Shown in pieces: positions 8,796 through 17,822 of a stretch of 34,926 nt of DNA. The notes under the pieces were generated by a model. That model had not been told where the DNA came from. It was given only the letters and a program-made list of their open reading frames with translations, and did not search any database. Numbering within the stretch: position 1 is the stretch's first letter; every line of letters begins with the position of its first letter. The translations under genes were made by a program, and so were the position numbers. The DNA is from Microbacteriaceae bacterium. GTDB lineage: Bacteria; Actinomycetota; Actinomycetes; Actinomycetales; Microbacteriaceae. The DNA is taken from NCBI GenBank assembly GCA_947455435.1, contig CANGNZ010000008.1, positions 1 to 34,926 of the forward strand, read 5' to 3'.

Positions 8796-10838
8796 AACTA
8801 GCTTTAGCGAGGCGTTGATGTCAAGAATTCCCACACCGCATCGCTGGTCTGGACCACCCACAGAAAGCGCGCAAACACTACCGGGCTGAAACTTGCGCAC
8901 ACCTTCGCTGAGGTATTGCCAAGCGAGTTGCGGTGTCATGGTGGCACTCTTTGCGTAGAGCAGAGCTGCGGCACCCGAAACCAGTGGTGCGGCCATCGAG
9001 GTTCCTTCGTCGAATGCGTAGCTTTCGTTGCCCGGAGTTCGGGTTCCGTCGTTGAAGGTTGAAATCATCATTCCCTGAGCATCGGGCTGAGTGCCGGTAG
9101 TGACTCGGTCGTCACCGCCGGGAGCAGAGATGTCAACTCCCAGACCGTAGTTGGAAAAGTAGGTAGCATCGCCAGTCGAACCGGTTGCACCAACGTTTAT
9201 TGAGCCGAGGCAATTGCCAGGGTATGACTGAAACGCTTCCATCGGTTGGTTGTTTGTGTCGCCATTACCGGCCGATGTCACGATGGTTACTCCCCTAGAA
9301 AGAGCAGCCTGATAGGCGGCCTGAACTCCAGGATCGCAGGAAGACGGCGATGAAGTGCCCATCGAAATGTTGATCACCTTGGCTGGGGTTGGGTTGGTTG
9401 GAACTCCGTTGACCACCCCGCCCGATGCCCAAGTGACCGCAGCTACCAAGTCAGAAGATTTGCCCCCATTGCCACCGAGTGCGCGCACGGATTGCAACTT
9501 GACACCTGGTGCAACGCCGGTGATACCAATTTCGTTTGCGGCCGCACCGATTAGCCCGGCCACATGAGTGCCGTGCCACGAGGAGGTTGATGTGGGGTTG
9601 CTGTTGAATGACCCTGGGTCGCTGGCATCTGGGTCCCAGCCGTCGCCATCGTTGCTCACCTGATCTGTCGAGACAAAGTCGTAGCCGGGCACAACCTGCG
9701 GGTTGAGGTCTGAATGGTTGGTGAACCCGGTGTCGATTACTGCTACAACAACTGGGTTGTCGTAAGTGGTCGGCAGCTGCGCCCACGCCTGTGGCGCGTT
9801 GATGCCGTAGTCGCCGAAAAGGTACCACTGTTGGTAAAAATACGGGTCTCTAGCTCTTAAAACAGGCGCGCTTGTTGAAGATCCGCGAATGTTTTTTGCA
9901 CTGACCGTGATTGTGTAGGCCGAATCGGTTGAAAAATTAGGCAACGTACAGGTTGTCGTCGTGGTCGAACAGGTGATGGTGGTTTTTCCAGCGGCAGAGG
10001 CAGTTGCCGTATAAGTGACCGGTAAACCTCCCCGATCGGTTAGTGAAAGACCAGCCCACTTTGGCTTATTCAGAGTTGAATCTGAGTAGCCCGTGATTCT
10101 CGGCGCGACTGGCCTTGCGGTTGGCTTAATCGTGAGCGCCTTTGTCGGTAGGCCGTACTTTATTGCCGTACCGAGTTTGGTGATTGCCGTGACGTAAACC
10201 CTGGTCGTTGCTCCTGCTAGCAGACCCAGCGACAGAGTGGCAGAGAGGAGCCTAGGGCTGCTCATTGTTGTTGCAATCGAGTAAGCGCCACCGTTTACGC
10301 TCTTCCAGACTCGGTAGCCGGCAAGTCGCCCGCCGTTGAGGGCCTTGGGAGGCAGCCAAGAGACTTTGATCTGTGGTGTGAATGGCGAAGTCGACTTCCA
10401 AGCGTCAACCACTTTGGCTGAAAGTGGCGCCGCGGCTGGCTTAAAAACTGTGCCCAAAGTGACCGCCAGCTGAGTTGCGGCCGATTCCTTGAGCGACTGC
10501 TGACTTATCGAATAGTCGTGATCCAAAACCACGAGCTGCACTCGCGGGTCACGCCTTAGGTTCGTGGCAACTCGATTTGCCTCGCTGTCGGTCAACGCGG
10601 AATCAAAAGACACAGCGGTTAATCCACTGCCGATGTCGTGGCTGTTGCCGAGATGCACACCCGCGAAGTTTTGGCCTGTTACCGAGCCGTCGGGCGCAAT
10701 AGCTGAAACACTCGGCTCATATTTGACCATGAGGCCAACAGCATTCGCCAACGCATTGACGGGCGCGGCATCAGCCGAAACCGATGCGACGCCACCGAGC
10801 GACAATGCAAGTGAAAGAGCGATTGCGAGTTTTTTCAT
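8790..10838 (-). CDS. Secreted S8 family serine peptidase (subtilase) with N-terminal propeptide and FN3-like region
   Basis: Signal peptide MKKLAIALSLALSLGGVASVSADA; I9-like prodomain; FN3-like segments (SWLPPKALNGGRLAGYRVWKS); catalytic AVIDTGFTNHSD, SWHGTHVAGLIGA, DEGTSMAAPLVSGAAALL. Confidence 0.95.
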   Translation of the reverse strand: MKKLAIALSLALSLGGVASVSADAAPVNALANAVGLMVKYEPSVSAIAPDGSVTGQNFAGVHLGNSHDIGSGLTAVSFDSALTDSEANRVATNLRRDPRVQLVVLDHDYSISQQSLKESAATQLAVTLGTVFKPAAAPLSAKVVDAWKSTSPFTPQIKVSWLPPKALNGGRLAGYRVWKSVNGGAYSIATTMSSPRLLSATLSLGLLAGATTRVYVTAITKLGTAIKYGLPTKALTIKPTARPVAPRITGYSDSTLNKPKWAGLSLTDRGGLPVTYTATASAAGKTTITCSTTTTTCTLPNFSTDSAYTITVSAKNIRGSSTSAPVLRARDPYFYQQWYLFGDYGINAPQAWAQLPTTYDNPVVVAVIDTGFTNHSDLNPQVVPGYDFVSTDQVSNDGDGWDPDASDPGSFNSNPTSTSSWHGTHVAGLIGAAANEIGITGVAPGVKLQSVRALGGNGGKSSDLVAAVTWASGGVVNGVPTNPTPAKVINISMGTSSPSSCDPGVQAAYQAALSRGVTIVTSAGNGDTNNQPMEAFQSYPGNCLGSINVGATGSTGDATYFSNYGLGVDISAPGGDDRVTTGTQPDAQGMMISTFNDGTRTPGNESYAFDEGTSMAAPLVSGAAALLYAKSATMTPQLAWQYLSEGVRKFQPGSVCALSVGGPDQRCGVGILDINASLKLVK

Positions 10839-10840
10839 GG

Positions 10841-11410
10841 CTAAAGGGATTTCTGCATCAAGACCGTGCCGAGCCAGCGGCCAAACTTGAAGCCAACCTT
10901 GCCAAGGTGCCCTTGATGTTTGAAACCGAAAGATTCGTGAAGTGCGATTGACGACTCTGCACCTTTGTCAGAAATGACCGCGACGATTTCTTTCACGCCA
11001 GCGCTCTTAGACTTCTCAATCAGTGCCTGAAGGAGCTTGGTGCCTACCCGCTTGCCCGTTGCTGCCGGGCGAAGATAGATGCTGTTTTCAACGGTTCGCT
11101 TATAGGCCGCCTTTTGGCGCCAAGGCGCTACATAGGCGAAACCTAGCGTCTGCCCGCCCGGGCTGATGGCGACGACAAATGGTAAGCCGAGACCCTGAAT
11201 CCAAGAAAACTTTTCACGCCAATCATCAATCGGCATGGGCTCTAGGTCGAACGTGACAACCGAATTGCGAACGTAGTAGTTGTAGATCTCGATGACTTGA
11301 ACCAGGTCTGCCTCGGTTGCGTCGCGAATAACGAGCTCGCCTTGCGGCTCCTCCAACTTGTTGCGGCTCTTTCGAACAAGGCGCCAGCGGGACTCTGAAT
11401 CTAGAGGCAT
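10841..11410 (-). CDS. GNAT family N-acetyltransferase (phosphinothricin acetyltransferase-like)
   Basis: IRDATEADLVQVIEIYNYYVRNSVVTFDLEPMPIDDWREKFSWIQ and SIYLRPAATGKRVGTKLLQALIEKSKSAGVKEIVAVISDKGAESSIALHESFGFKHQGHLGKVGFKFGRWLG. Confidence 0.92.
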   Translation of the reverse strand: MPLDSESRWRLVRKSRNKLEEPQGELVIRDATEADLVQVIEIYNYYVRNSVVTFDLEPMPIDDWREKFSWIQGLGLPFVVAISPGGQTLGFAYVAPWRQKAAYKRTVENSIYLRPAATGKRVGTKLLQALIEKSKSAGVKEIVAVISDKGAESSIALHESFGFKHQGHLGKVGFKFGRWLGTVLMQKSL

Positions 11411-12064
11411 CTAGCAAGACCAATCGATCGGTAGTCGGCCAACTTTTCGCAGTGCATCGTTTGCCTTAGAGAAAGGCTTCGAACCGAAGAAACCACGTCG
11501 AGCTGAGAGCGGGCTCGGGTGAGCGCTCCTAATAATCTGAGCAGAACCCAGACGAGAATCCAAGGTTTGCGCTTCTTTTCCCCAGAGAATCACAACAAGT
11601 TTGTCACCTAGGCGCTCGGCAAGAGCTGAAACTGCTCGATCGGTGAAATTCTCCCAACCGAGCTCCATGTGGCCGCCAGCATTACCGACCGGCACGGTTA
11701 GGTGACGATTCAGGAGCATTACCCCCTCGGGCAGCCAACGAGTTAGGTCACCGTTGGCGCTTACTGTCTTCCCAAGGTCAGCCTTCAACTCGGTGAGGAT
11801 GTTCTGCAAAGACTTCGGTAGCGGCTCGGTGCCCGCTTCAACTGCAAACGAAAGCCCAATGGCGTGGCCTTTCGTGGGGTATGGATCCTGCCCCACAATC
11901 AGTACTTTGACTTCGTCCATGCTGTTTTGAAACGCCCTCATGACTCGCTGTGGAATCGGCGCGTATTCTGGGCCAGAAATTAATTTCATTTCGAGCAACA
12001 GCAGCTGGTCGCGAGCGTCGGCTAACGCTAACTGCCAGGTTGGGTGCATTTCCTCGAAGAACAT
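11411..12064 (-). CDS. ung: Uracil-DNA glycosylase
   Basis: VLIVGQDPYPTKGHAIGLSFAV and RSAHPSPLSARRGFFGSKPFSKAN are family-1 UDG motifs. Confidence 0.97.
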   Translation of the reverse strand: MFFEEMHPTWQLALADARDQLLLLEMKLISGPEYAPIPQRVMRAFQNSMDEVKVLIVGQDPYPTKGHAIGLSFAVEAGTEPLPKSLQNILTELKADLGKTVSANGDLTRWLPEGVMLLNRHLTVPVGNAGGHMELGWENFTDRAVSALAERLGDKLVVILWGKEAQTLDSRLGSAQIIRSAHPSPLSARRGFFGSKPFSKANDALRKVGRLPIDWSC

Positions 12065-12092
12065 AACTACTAGCGTAAATCCTTTGGAGCAG

Positions 12093-12110
12093 TTGATACT
12101 CTCGTATCAA
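12093..12110. promoter_or_regulatory. Inverted repeat TTGATAC-TCTC-GTATCAA, candidate operator upstream of the M20 gene
   Basis: Perfect 7-bp arms with a 4-bp spacer in the ung/M20 divergent intergenic region, 14 bp before the ATG. Confidence 0.6.
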
Positions 12111-12124
12111 ACGAAGGAGTTTGC

Positions 12125-13339
12125 ATGTTCACTCGTGACTTCGCCGAAGAGGCCGCCGGTTACCAGTCAGTTCTAACCGAGATTCGCCGAGACCTGCACC
12201 AAATACCCGAGTTCGGTATCGAACTACCAAAGACCCGCGAGCGCGTCCTGGCCTCGATTCACGGCCTGGGTGAGATCCATTTGAGTGAGCGTCAGTCAAG
12301 CATCGTCCTGCACATCAAGGGCTCGCAACCTGGCCCCACCGTCCTCTTGAGAGCCGACATGGACGCCCTAGCGGTGACCGAAGCGACCGGCTTGGAGTTC
12401 GCCTCCACCAACGGCTACATGCACGCCTGCGGGCACGACCTTCACATGGCCATTGGTATCGGTGCCGCTCACCTGATCGCAACCCACAAAGACGAACTCA
12501 AGGGTGACGTGTTGATCTGGTTCCAGCCAGGCGAAGAAGGGCATGGCGGAGCCGACATCATGCTCGAGGAGAACTTGCACATGATCACGGGCTCGAAGCC
12601 CATTGCTGCTTATGGAATTCACGTGACTTCGTCGTGGCAGGCGCCTTACACCTTCGGTGGCAAGTCTGGCGCCCTTATGGCTTCGGCTAGCGACATGCTG
12701 GTGACGTTCAAAGGTCGCGGCGGGCACGGCTCAAGCCCTTGGATGGCCAAAGACCCGATCAGTGTGATGAACGAGGCCATTGCCGCACTCCAAACCATGG
12801 TGACCAAGCGCTTCAACGCGTTCGACCCAGTTGTTGTGAATGTTGGTTGGGTTCGCGCCGGAGACGAGCACACTACAAACGTGATCCCCGAGACCGCTTC
12901 GTTCGGTGCAACCATTCGAACCTTCTCACCTGGCAACCTTGCCAAGGTTCAGCAGTTCGCCGGCGAGCTGCTCGATGGAATCGCCAAGGCATTCGACCTC
13001 GAAGTCACCTATGACATCGGTGCACACCCAACCGAAGTGGTGATGAACGACCCCGCCGCAACAGAACGTGTGCGACGCGTCGTGAAAGAAGCTTTTGGCG
13101 AAGACCGCTGGGTTGAGTGGCCACACCCAATTGCGGGCGCCGAGGACTTCGGCTCGATCGTTCGCGAAATTCCAGGTGCATTCATCTTTTTGGGTGCAAG
13201 CCCAGACAAGGATGGCTGGATGACAGCCGCACCAAACCACTCGAACTACGCAACCTTCGACGAAGGCGTCTTACCCGATGGCGCAGCGCTGCTCGCTGGT
13301 TTGGCCTTCGAGGTTCTCGAGGCAGCGTCACAAAACTAA
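12125..13339 (+). CDS. M20 family amidohydrolase (IAA-amino acid/hippurate hydrolase-like)
   Basis: LRADMDALAVTE, MHACGHDLHMAIGIGAAHLI, VLIWFQPGEEGHGGADIML, AGAEDFGSIV; GAAGGAG RBS. Confidence 0.95.
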   Translation: MFTRDFAEEAAGYQSVLTEIRRDLHQIPEFGIELPKTRERVLASIHGLGEIHLSERQSSIVLHIKGSQPGPTVLLRADMDALAVTEATGLEFASTNGYMHACGHDLHMAIGIGAAHLIATHKDELKGDVLIWFQPGEEGHGGADIMLEENLHMITGSKPIAAYGIHVTSSWQAPYTFGGKSGALMASASDMLVTFKGRGGHGSSPWMAKDPISVMNEAIAALQTMVTKRFNAFDPVVVNVGWVRAGDEHTTNVIPETASFGATIRTFSPGNLAKVQQFAGELLDGIAKAFDLEVTYDIGAHPTEVVMNDPAATERVRRVVKEAFGEDRWVEWPHPIAGAEDFGSIVREIPGAFIFLGASPDKDGWMTAAPNHSNYATFDEGVLPDGAALLAGLAFEVLEAASQN

Positions 13340-13353
13340 ACACTGTTACGCCC

Positions 13354-13434
13354 GGTTTCAAGGGTGTTTGCGCAGGTTGAGCAAGTTTCATAACTTTGGC
13401 TAACCACCTTTTCGCAAAACACCTTAGGGAAACC
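13354..13434 (+). promoter_or_regulatory. Structured metY 5' leader: nested long hairpin overlapping the RBS (candidate cis-regulatory RNA)
   Basis: 13354-13359 GGTTTC pairs with 13429-13434 GAAACC. 13361-13372 AGGGTGTTTGCG pairs with 13413-13425 CGCAAAACACCTT (one bulge). Apical compound hairpin GGTT..GC-AAGTT-TCAT-AACTT..GC.AACC (13375-13405). Confidence 0.6.
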
Positions 13435-13436
13435 AA

Positions 13437-14735
13437 ATGAGCAACGAACAAAACTGGGGCTTCGAAACCACGCAGATCCACGCTGGCGCCGCCCCCGACC
13501 CAACCACAAACGCGCGAGCTGTGCCGATCTACAACACCACCGCGTACACCTTCAATTCTTCTGAGCACGCCAAAAACCTGTTCGGGCTTGCCGAGTTCGG
13601 CAACATTTACACCCGAATCATGAACCCAACCCAGGACGTCGCCGAAAAGCGAATCGCCGCTCTAGAGGGCGGAACCGCGGCTTTGCTGTTGGCCTCCGGC
13701 CAGGCTGCCGAAACCTTCGCTGTTCTAAACATCGCCCAGGCTGGCGACCACATCGTCTCGTCATCGACCGTATACGGCGGAACCTACAACCTGTTCAAGT
13801 ACACGCTTGCAAAGCTTGGCATCGAGACCACATTCGTTGAAGACCAAGACGATCTTGCCGAATGGCAGGCCGCAGTTCGACCAAACACCAAACTGTTCTT
13901 CGCAGAGACCATCGGAAACCCTAAGGTTTCGATTCTTGACATCGAAGGCGTTGCCTCAGTCGCGCATAAGAACGGCGTGCCACTTATCGTCGACAACACC
14001 GTTGCGACCCCATACCTGATTCAGCCACTCAAGCACGGCGCCGACATCGTCGTTCACTCAGCAACAAAGTTCCTTGCCGGCCACGGCACGGTTGTTGCCG
14101 GCGCGATCGTCGACGGCGGTAAGTTCGCCTGGTCGAAGAGCGATAAGTTCCCAGGACTCACCGAGCCAGACCCTTCGTACCACGGCGTGAACTACACCGC
14201 AGCGCTCGGCGATGGAATCGCATACATCATCAAGGCTCGAGTTCAGTTGCTTCGCGACCTTGGCGCAGCCGTTGCCCCAAACAACGCCTGGCAGCTAATC
14301 CAGGGCATCGAAACCCTGAGCCTTCGTATCGAGCGTCACGTTCAGAACGCAGAAAAAATCGCCGAGTTTCTCTCGAAGCACCCACAGGTTGAGTCGGTTA
14401 ACTACGCGGGCCTAAAGAGTTCGAAGTGGCACAAGGCAGCAAAGAAATACGCCCCTAAGGGTGCCGGTGCGATCGTTTCGTTCGAAATCAAGGGCGGTAT
14501 AGAAGTTGGTGCGAAGTTCGTTGATGCACTTGGCTTGTTCAGCCACGTGGCTAATATTGGTGATGTACGTTCGCTCGTCATTCACCCGGCTAGCACCACT
14601 CACTCGCAGCTCACCCCTGAGCAGCAGCTGACCACCGGTGTAACACCAGGACTCGTTCGCCTCTCTGTAGGTCTCGAATCAGTGGATGACCTAATTGCCG
14701 ACCTAAAAGCCGGCTTTGAGGTAGCTAAGAAGTAG
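13437..14735 (+). CDS. metY: O-acetylhomoserine aminocarboxypropyltransferase / sulfhydrylase
   Basis: GFETTQIHAGAAPDPTTNARAVPIYNTTAYTF; PLP lysine region IVVHSATKFLAGHGTVVAGAIVDGG; adjacent to metX. Confidence 0.96.
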   Translation: MSNEQNWGFETTQIHAGAAPDPTTNARAVPIYNTTAYTFNSSEHAKNLFGLAEFGNIYTRIMNPTQDVAEKRIAALEGGTAALLLASGQAAETFAVLNIAQAGDHIVSSSTVYGGTYNLFKYTLAKLGIETTFVEDQDDLAEWQAAVRPNTKLFFAETIGNPKVSILDIEGVASVAHKNGVPLIVDNTVATPYLIQPLKHGADIVVHSATKFLAGHGTVVAGAIVDGGKFAWSKSDKFPGLTEPDPSYHGVNYTAALGDGIAYIIKARVQLLRDLGAAVAPNNAWQLIQGIETLSLRIERHVQNAEKIAEFLSKHPQVESVNYAGLKSSKWHKAAKKYAPKGAGAIVSFEIKGGIEVGAKFVDALGLFSHVANIGDVRSLVIHPASTTHSQLTPEQQLTTGVTPGLVRLSVGLESVDDLIADLKAGFEVAKK

Positions 14736-15932
14736 TTGGAATTCCAAACCCCCGAAGACACAGTCCCGTCATCGTTCATAACAGATGAACTGAGCCGACA
14801 GCTCGTCGGTCGCCCACCAGCGACCGGCGCTTGGCGCGACGGTGACTCGGTGGGTGACCGTCAGTTCGCACCGCTCCCAACCATTGTGTTGGAGAGCGGT
14901 CGCGAGCTTGCTGGGACAAAAATCGCTTACGAAACCTGGGGCGAACCGGCTAACCCTGCGGTCCTCGTTTTTCACGCACTCACCGGTGACTCGCACGCCG
15001 CCGGACCGGCAAGCAAGGCACACCCAACCGAGGGTTGGTGGAGTGAAATCATCGGCCCTGGCCTCGCCATAGATTCAGACAAGTTTTTTGTCATCGTGCC
15101 GAACATGCTCGGCGGTTGCCAGGGGTCGACAGGGCCGAGCTCACTCGATAAGAATGGACGCGAGTACGGCTCCAAGTTTCCTTACCTCACCATTCGCGAC
15201 CAGGTGACAGCTGCCAAGGCTTTCAGCGACGCAATCGGCATCAAAGAGTTTTACGCGGTAATCGGTGGATCGATGGGCGGAATGCACACCCTAGAGTGGG
15301 CAATCGCCTACCCGAAGAGCACCACTCGTATTGCCGTAATCGCCGCTCCCCCAGTGACAACTGCCGACCAGATTGCCCTGAACTCGGTGCAAACCGAGGC
15401 AATCAAGATTGACCCCGCATTCGACAAGGGGCACTACTACGACGCCAAAGCTGGTTTTGGGCCACATCGAGGCCTCGCGCTTGCTCGCCGTATGGCACTT
15501 TTGAACTACCGCAGCCCATTCGAACTGAACGACCGCTTCGAGCGCACCTGGCAGTCTGGCGTTAGCCCGCTAGGCGGAGGTGGCAAGTACGCGGTCGAGT
15601 CTTATCTCGACTTTCACGGCAACAAGTTCACTCGGCGTTTCGACGCGAACTCATACATCACTCTCGTTGAGGCGATGAACTCACACGACATCGGCCGCGA
15701 CCGCGGTGGGGTTACCAAGGCGCTCAAAAAGATCAAGCAAAAAGCATTGGTTGTTGGTATTTCTAGCGACCGACTATTCCCGCTCAGCGGCCAGAAGATT
15801 ATTGCCGAAAACCTTGGTGGCGAACTTGTCGGCGGCAAGCTTCACGTGATCGACAGCGAATACGGCCACGACGGCTTCTTGATTGAAAGCCAGATTGTTG
15901 GCCCGCTACTTGCCAAGCTTTTGAAGTCTTAG
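14736..15932 (+). CDS. metX: Homoserine O-acetyltransferase; TTG start directly after the metY stop
   Basis: YETWGEPANPAVLVFHALTGDSHAAG, VIGGSMGGMHTLEWAIAYP, DSEYGHDGFLIE. Confidence 0.96.
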   Translation: MEFQTPEDTVPSSFITDELSRQLVGRPPATGAWRDGDSVGDRQFAPLPTIVLESGRELAGTKIAYETWGEPANPAVLVFHALTGDSHAAGPASKAHPTEGWWSEIIGPGLAIDSDKFFVIVPNMLGGCQGSTGPSSLDKNGREYGSKFPYLTIRDQVTAAKAFSDAIGIKEFYAVIGGSMGGMHTLEWAIAYPKSTTRIAVIAAPPVTTADQIALNSVQTEAIKIDPAFDKGHYYDAKAGFGPHRGLALARRMALLNYRSPFELNDRFERTWQSGVSPLGGGGKYAVESYLDFHGNKFTRRFDANSYITLVEAMNSHDIGRDRGGVTKALKKIKQKALVVGISSDRLFPLSGQKIIAENLGGELVGGKLHVIDSEYGHDGFLIESQIVGPLLAKLLKS

Positions 15933-17090
15933 GTTGGCGTAGACCAATCCACCCAAGAGCATTACGTTTCGCACCGTAAGAATTAGCGTTTCGCCAAAGC
16001 CGTTCTGCAAAAGCCCGTTGTAGAGAACCGGGTAAATCAACCAGGTAATTGCGCTCAAAACTAGGACGCCGACTGCAACCCAATAGATTCGCTCAAGCTG
16101 TGCGAGAATCCCATAAATTACCGGGACCACAAGCCAGGTTAGGTACTGGGGTGAGCCGACCTTGTTGAATACAATCAAGTCTAGAATTCCCGTGAACAAC
16201 ACCCAGAAAAACACGTCGGTCGTTCTCGCGCCTTTGCGCAAACCAAGGTAACCGAGCGCAAAAGTAATGGCTAGCGCACCAACCTGAACGACAGACATCA
16301 GGTTTGCAAAAATCGCTGTATTTGCGCCGAAAACTTCGAAAGTCATCATGCTTGAGCTGTATTGGATACCGAATGCTTGGTCACCGAACACGGCCGGCCA
16401 CAACCAAAACTCCGCGATCGGCGCCTCAATCTGGATTCCCCTACCGGTTTGGCCGGTCAGAAACGAAAAAATGCTCGCGTCGGCTCCGAGCACAAAACCG
16501 ATAAGAAGTATCGCGACGTTGGCACAAAGGATCACCAGAACGATATTTTTGCGTTGCCTTGCAGCCACGAATAACGCAGAAAGTGCAGCTATCGGCCAAA
16601 CCTTTACCCAGGTGGCAACGCTCAACCAGATAGCCGCCGCAGCCTCGCTCCCCCTTGAGAGAAGGTAGACCGCAATAACCGCGAGCGCGACGCTGACAGT
16701 GTCTAGCCTCGAAATCGAAACAGGCCCAAGCATCACCAAAGCGGCGAGCCAAAAGTACATAGCAAAATATGCAGCCGCGTTTCGAGAACGATATGCGATG
16801 GTCACGGCAATGACTAGTGTGAGGACCCCGCACCCAATGAGCCACGGCCATAGGAGGGCACCTGGCGAGGCAGCATTTGCCAACCACATCGGCAGAATTG
16901 CGACCCAGGGGTAAACCCAGTCAACGTTCAGACCCCAAGCTACGTTCGCGTTCATCCACTGTTGGTATGCGAGGTTCAAGTCACCCATTGGCATTCCTGC
17001 GCCGTGTAGACCCGAATAAATCAAGAATGCATAGGTCGCGATCACCGAGGACGCAAGGGTGAGGAGTCTCCAGATTCTTATTCGCTCCAA
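15906..17090 (-). CDS. Polytopic membrane protein, GT87/DUF2029-like mannosyltransferase family (putative)
   Basis: 394 aa, about 10 hydrophobic segments; acidic residue in an early loop (MGDLNLAYQQW); AAAIWLSVATWVKVWPIAAL resembles GT-C/GT87 proteins. Confidence 0.6.
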   Translation of the reverse strand: MERIRIWRLLTLASSVIATYAFLIYSGLHGAGMPMGDLNLAYQQWMNANVAWGLNVDWVYPWVAILPMWLANAASPGALLWPWLIGCGVLTLVIAVTIAYRSRNAAAYFAMYFWLAALVMLGPVSISRLDTVSVALAVIAVYLLSRGSEAAAAIWLSVATWVKVWPIAALSALFVAARQRKNIVLVILCANVAILLIGFVLGADASIFSFLTGQTGRGIQIEAPIAEFWLWPAVFGDQAFGIQYSSSMMTFEVFGANTAIFANLMSVVQVGALAITFALGYLGLRKGARTTDVFFWVLFTGILDLIVFNKVGSPQYLTWLVVPVIYGILAQLERIYWVAVGVLVLSAITWLIYPVLYNGLLQNGFGETLILTVRNVMLLGGLVYANLRLQKLGK

Positions 17091-17800
17091 GCTTTGACCA
17101 CCGCTCTAATGGATTCGGCAACGTCTAAGGCTGCAACCGGCCCAGCCTCGGCAGCGATGCGCGCAGCCTCGGCGTGAAGTTCTACAGCGAATTGGGCAAG
17201 CTCAATGCCTCCGGTCTCGGGATTCGCTGCCACCAACGCTCCGAGGATCCCAGCCAAAACATCGCCGGTGCCGGCGGTTGCCAGAGCGGCTGGGTTTGGC
17301 CCAATCTCCACTGAAGGTGCGCCTCGCTGACCAACCGTCGTGACGCTCCCCTTCAAAATCACAACCGCCTTTGTGATTTTGGCCAACTCTTCGACACTTT
17401 CGCAACCGAGGCGCCTGGCTTCACCGAGATGAGGAGTAATAAAGTCCTGGTCGGTCAATGTCGCCAAGTTTTCGATGGTGAGCGCGCCGGCGTCAACGAC
17501 CTTTCGGCCTTCAAACTCCAGAGATTCACTGATACGAGCATCTCCGGTCGGCACTCCGGATCCGATCACCCAACCCTGTGCTCTCCCTGCGCCTAAAACC
17601 GCTTCGGGCCGCGCTTCGATGAGCAGATTTGAAACCTCCATCGGACCCAGATAGCGAACCATCCCGACACCCGTCCGCATGGCGGCAGTGACTCCAAGAA
17701 TCGCAGCTCCCGGAAACTCGGTTGAGCCGGTTGCAAAACCAACAACACCGCGACTGTATTTGTCATCGGTGGGCCGTGGCACTCTTAGCAAGCTGCGCAT
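17078..17800 (-). CDS. nnrD: ADP-dependent NAD(P)H-hydrate dehydratase
   Basis: KYSRGVVGFATGSTEFPGAAILG, ITPHLGEARRLG, VVILKGSVT, ALATAGTGDVLAGILGALVA are YjeF C-terminal kinase-like motifs. Confidence 0.93.
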   Translation of the reverse strand: MRSLLRVPRPTDDKYSRGVVGFATGSTEFPGAAILGVTAAMRTGVGMVRYLGPMEVSNLLIEARPEAVLGAGRAQGWVIGSGVPTGDARISESLEFEGRKVVDAGALTIENLATLTDQDFITPHLGEARRLGCESVEELAKITKAVVILKGSVTTVGQRGAPSVEIGPNPAALATAGTGDVLAGILGALVAANPETGGIELAQFAVELHAEAARIAAEAGPVAALDVAESIRAVVKAWSE

Positions 17801-17806
17801 TTTGTA

Positions 17807-17816
17807 AGTCTAGGCT
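17807..17816. promoter_or_regulatory. Overlapping divergent -10 elements (minus TAGACT 17812-17807; plus TAGGCT 17811-17816)
   Basis: Each TAnnnT hexamer lies exactly 6 nt from the respective ATG; the two gene starts are separated by only 22 bp. Confidence 0.5.
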
Positions 17817-17822
17817 TGAGGC

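Noticed and set aside
13340-13436. Known SAM riboswitch class upstream of metY
   Set aside because: The leader is structured, but I could not match conserved core sequences of SAM-I, SAM-II or SAM-IV by eye. It is reported only as an unassigned structured leader.
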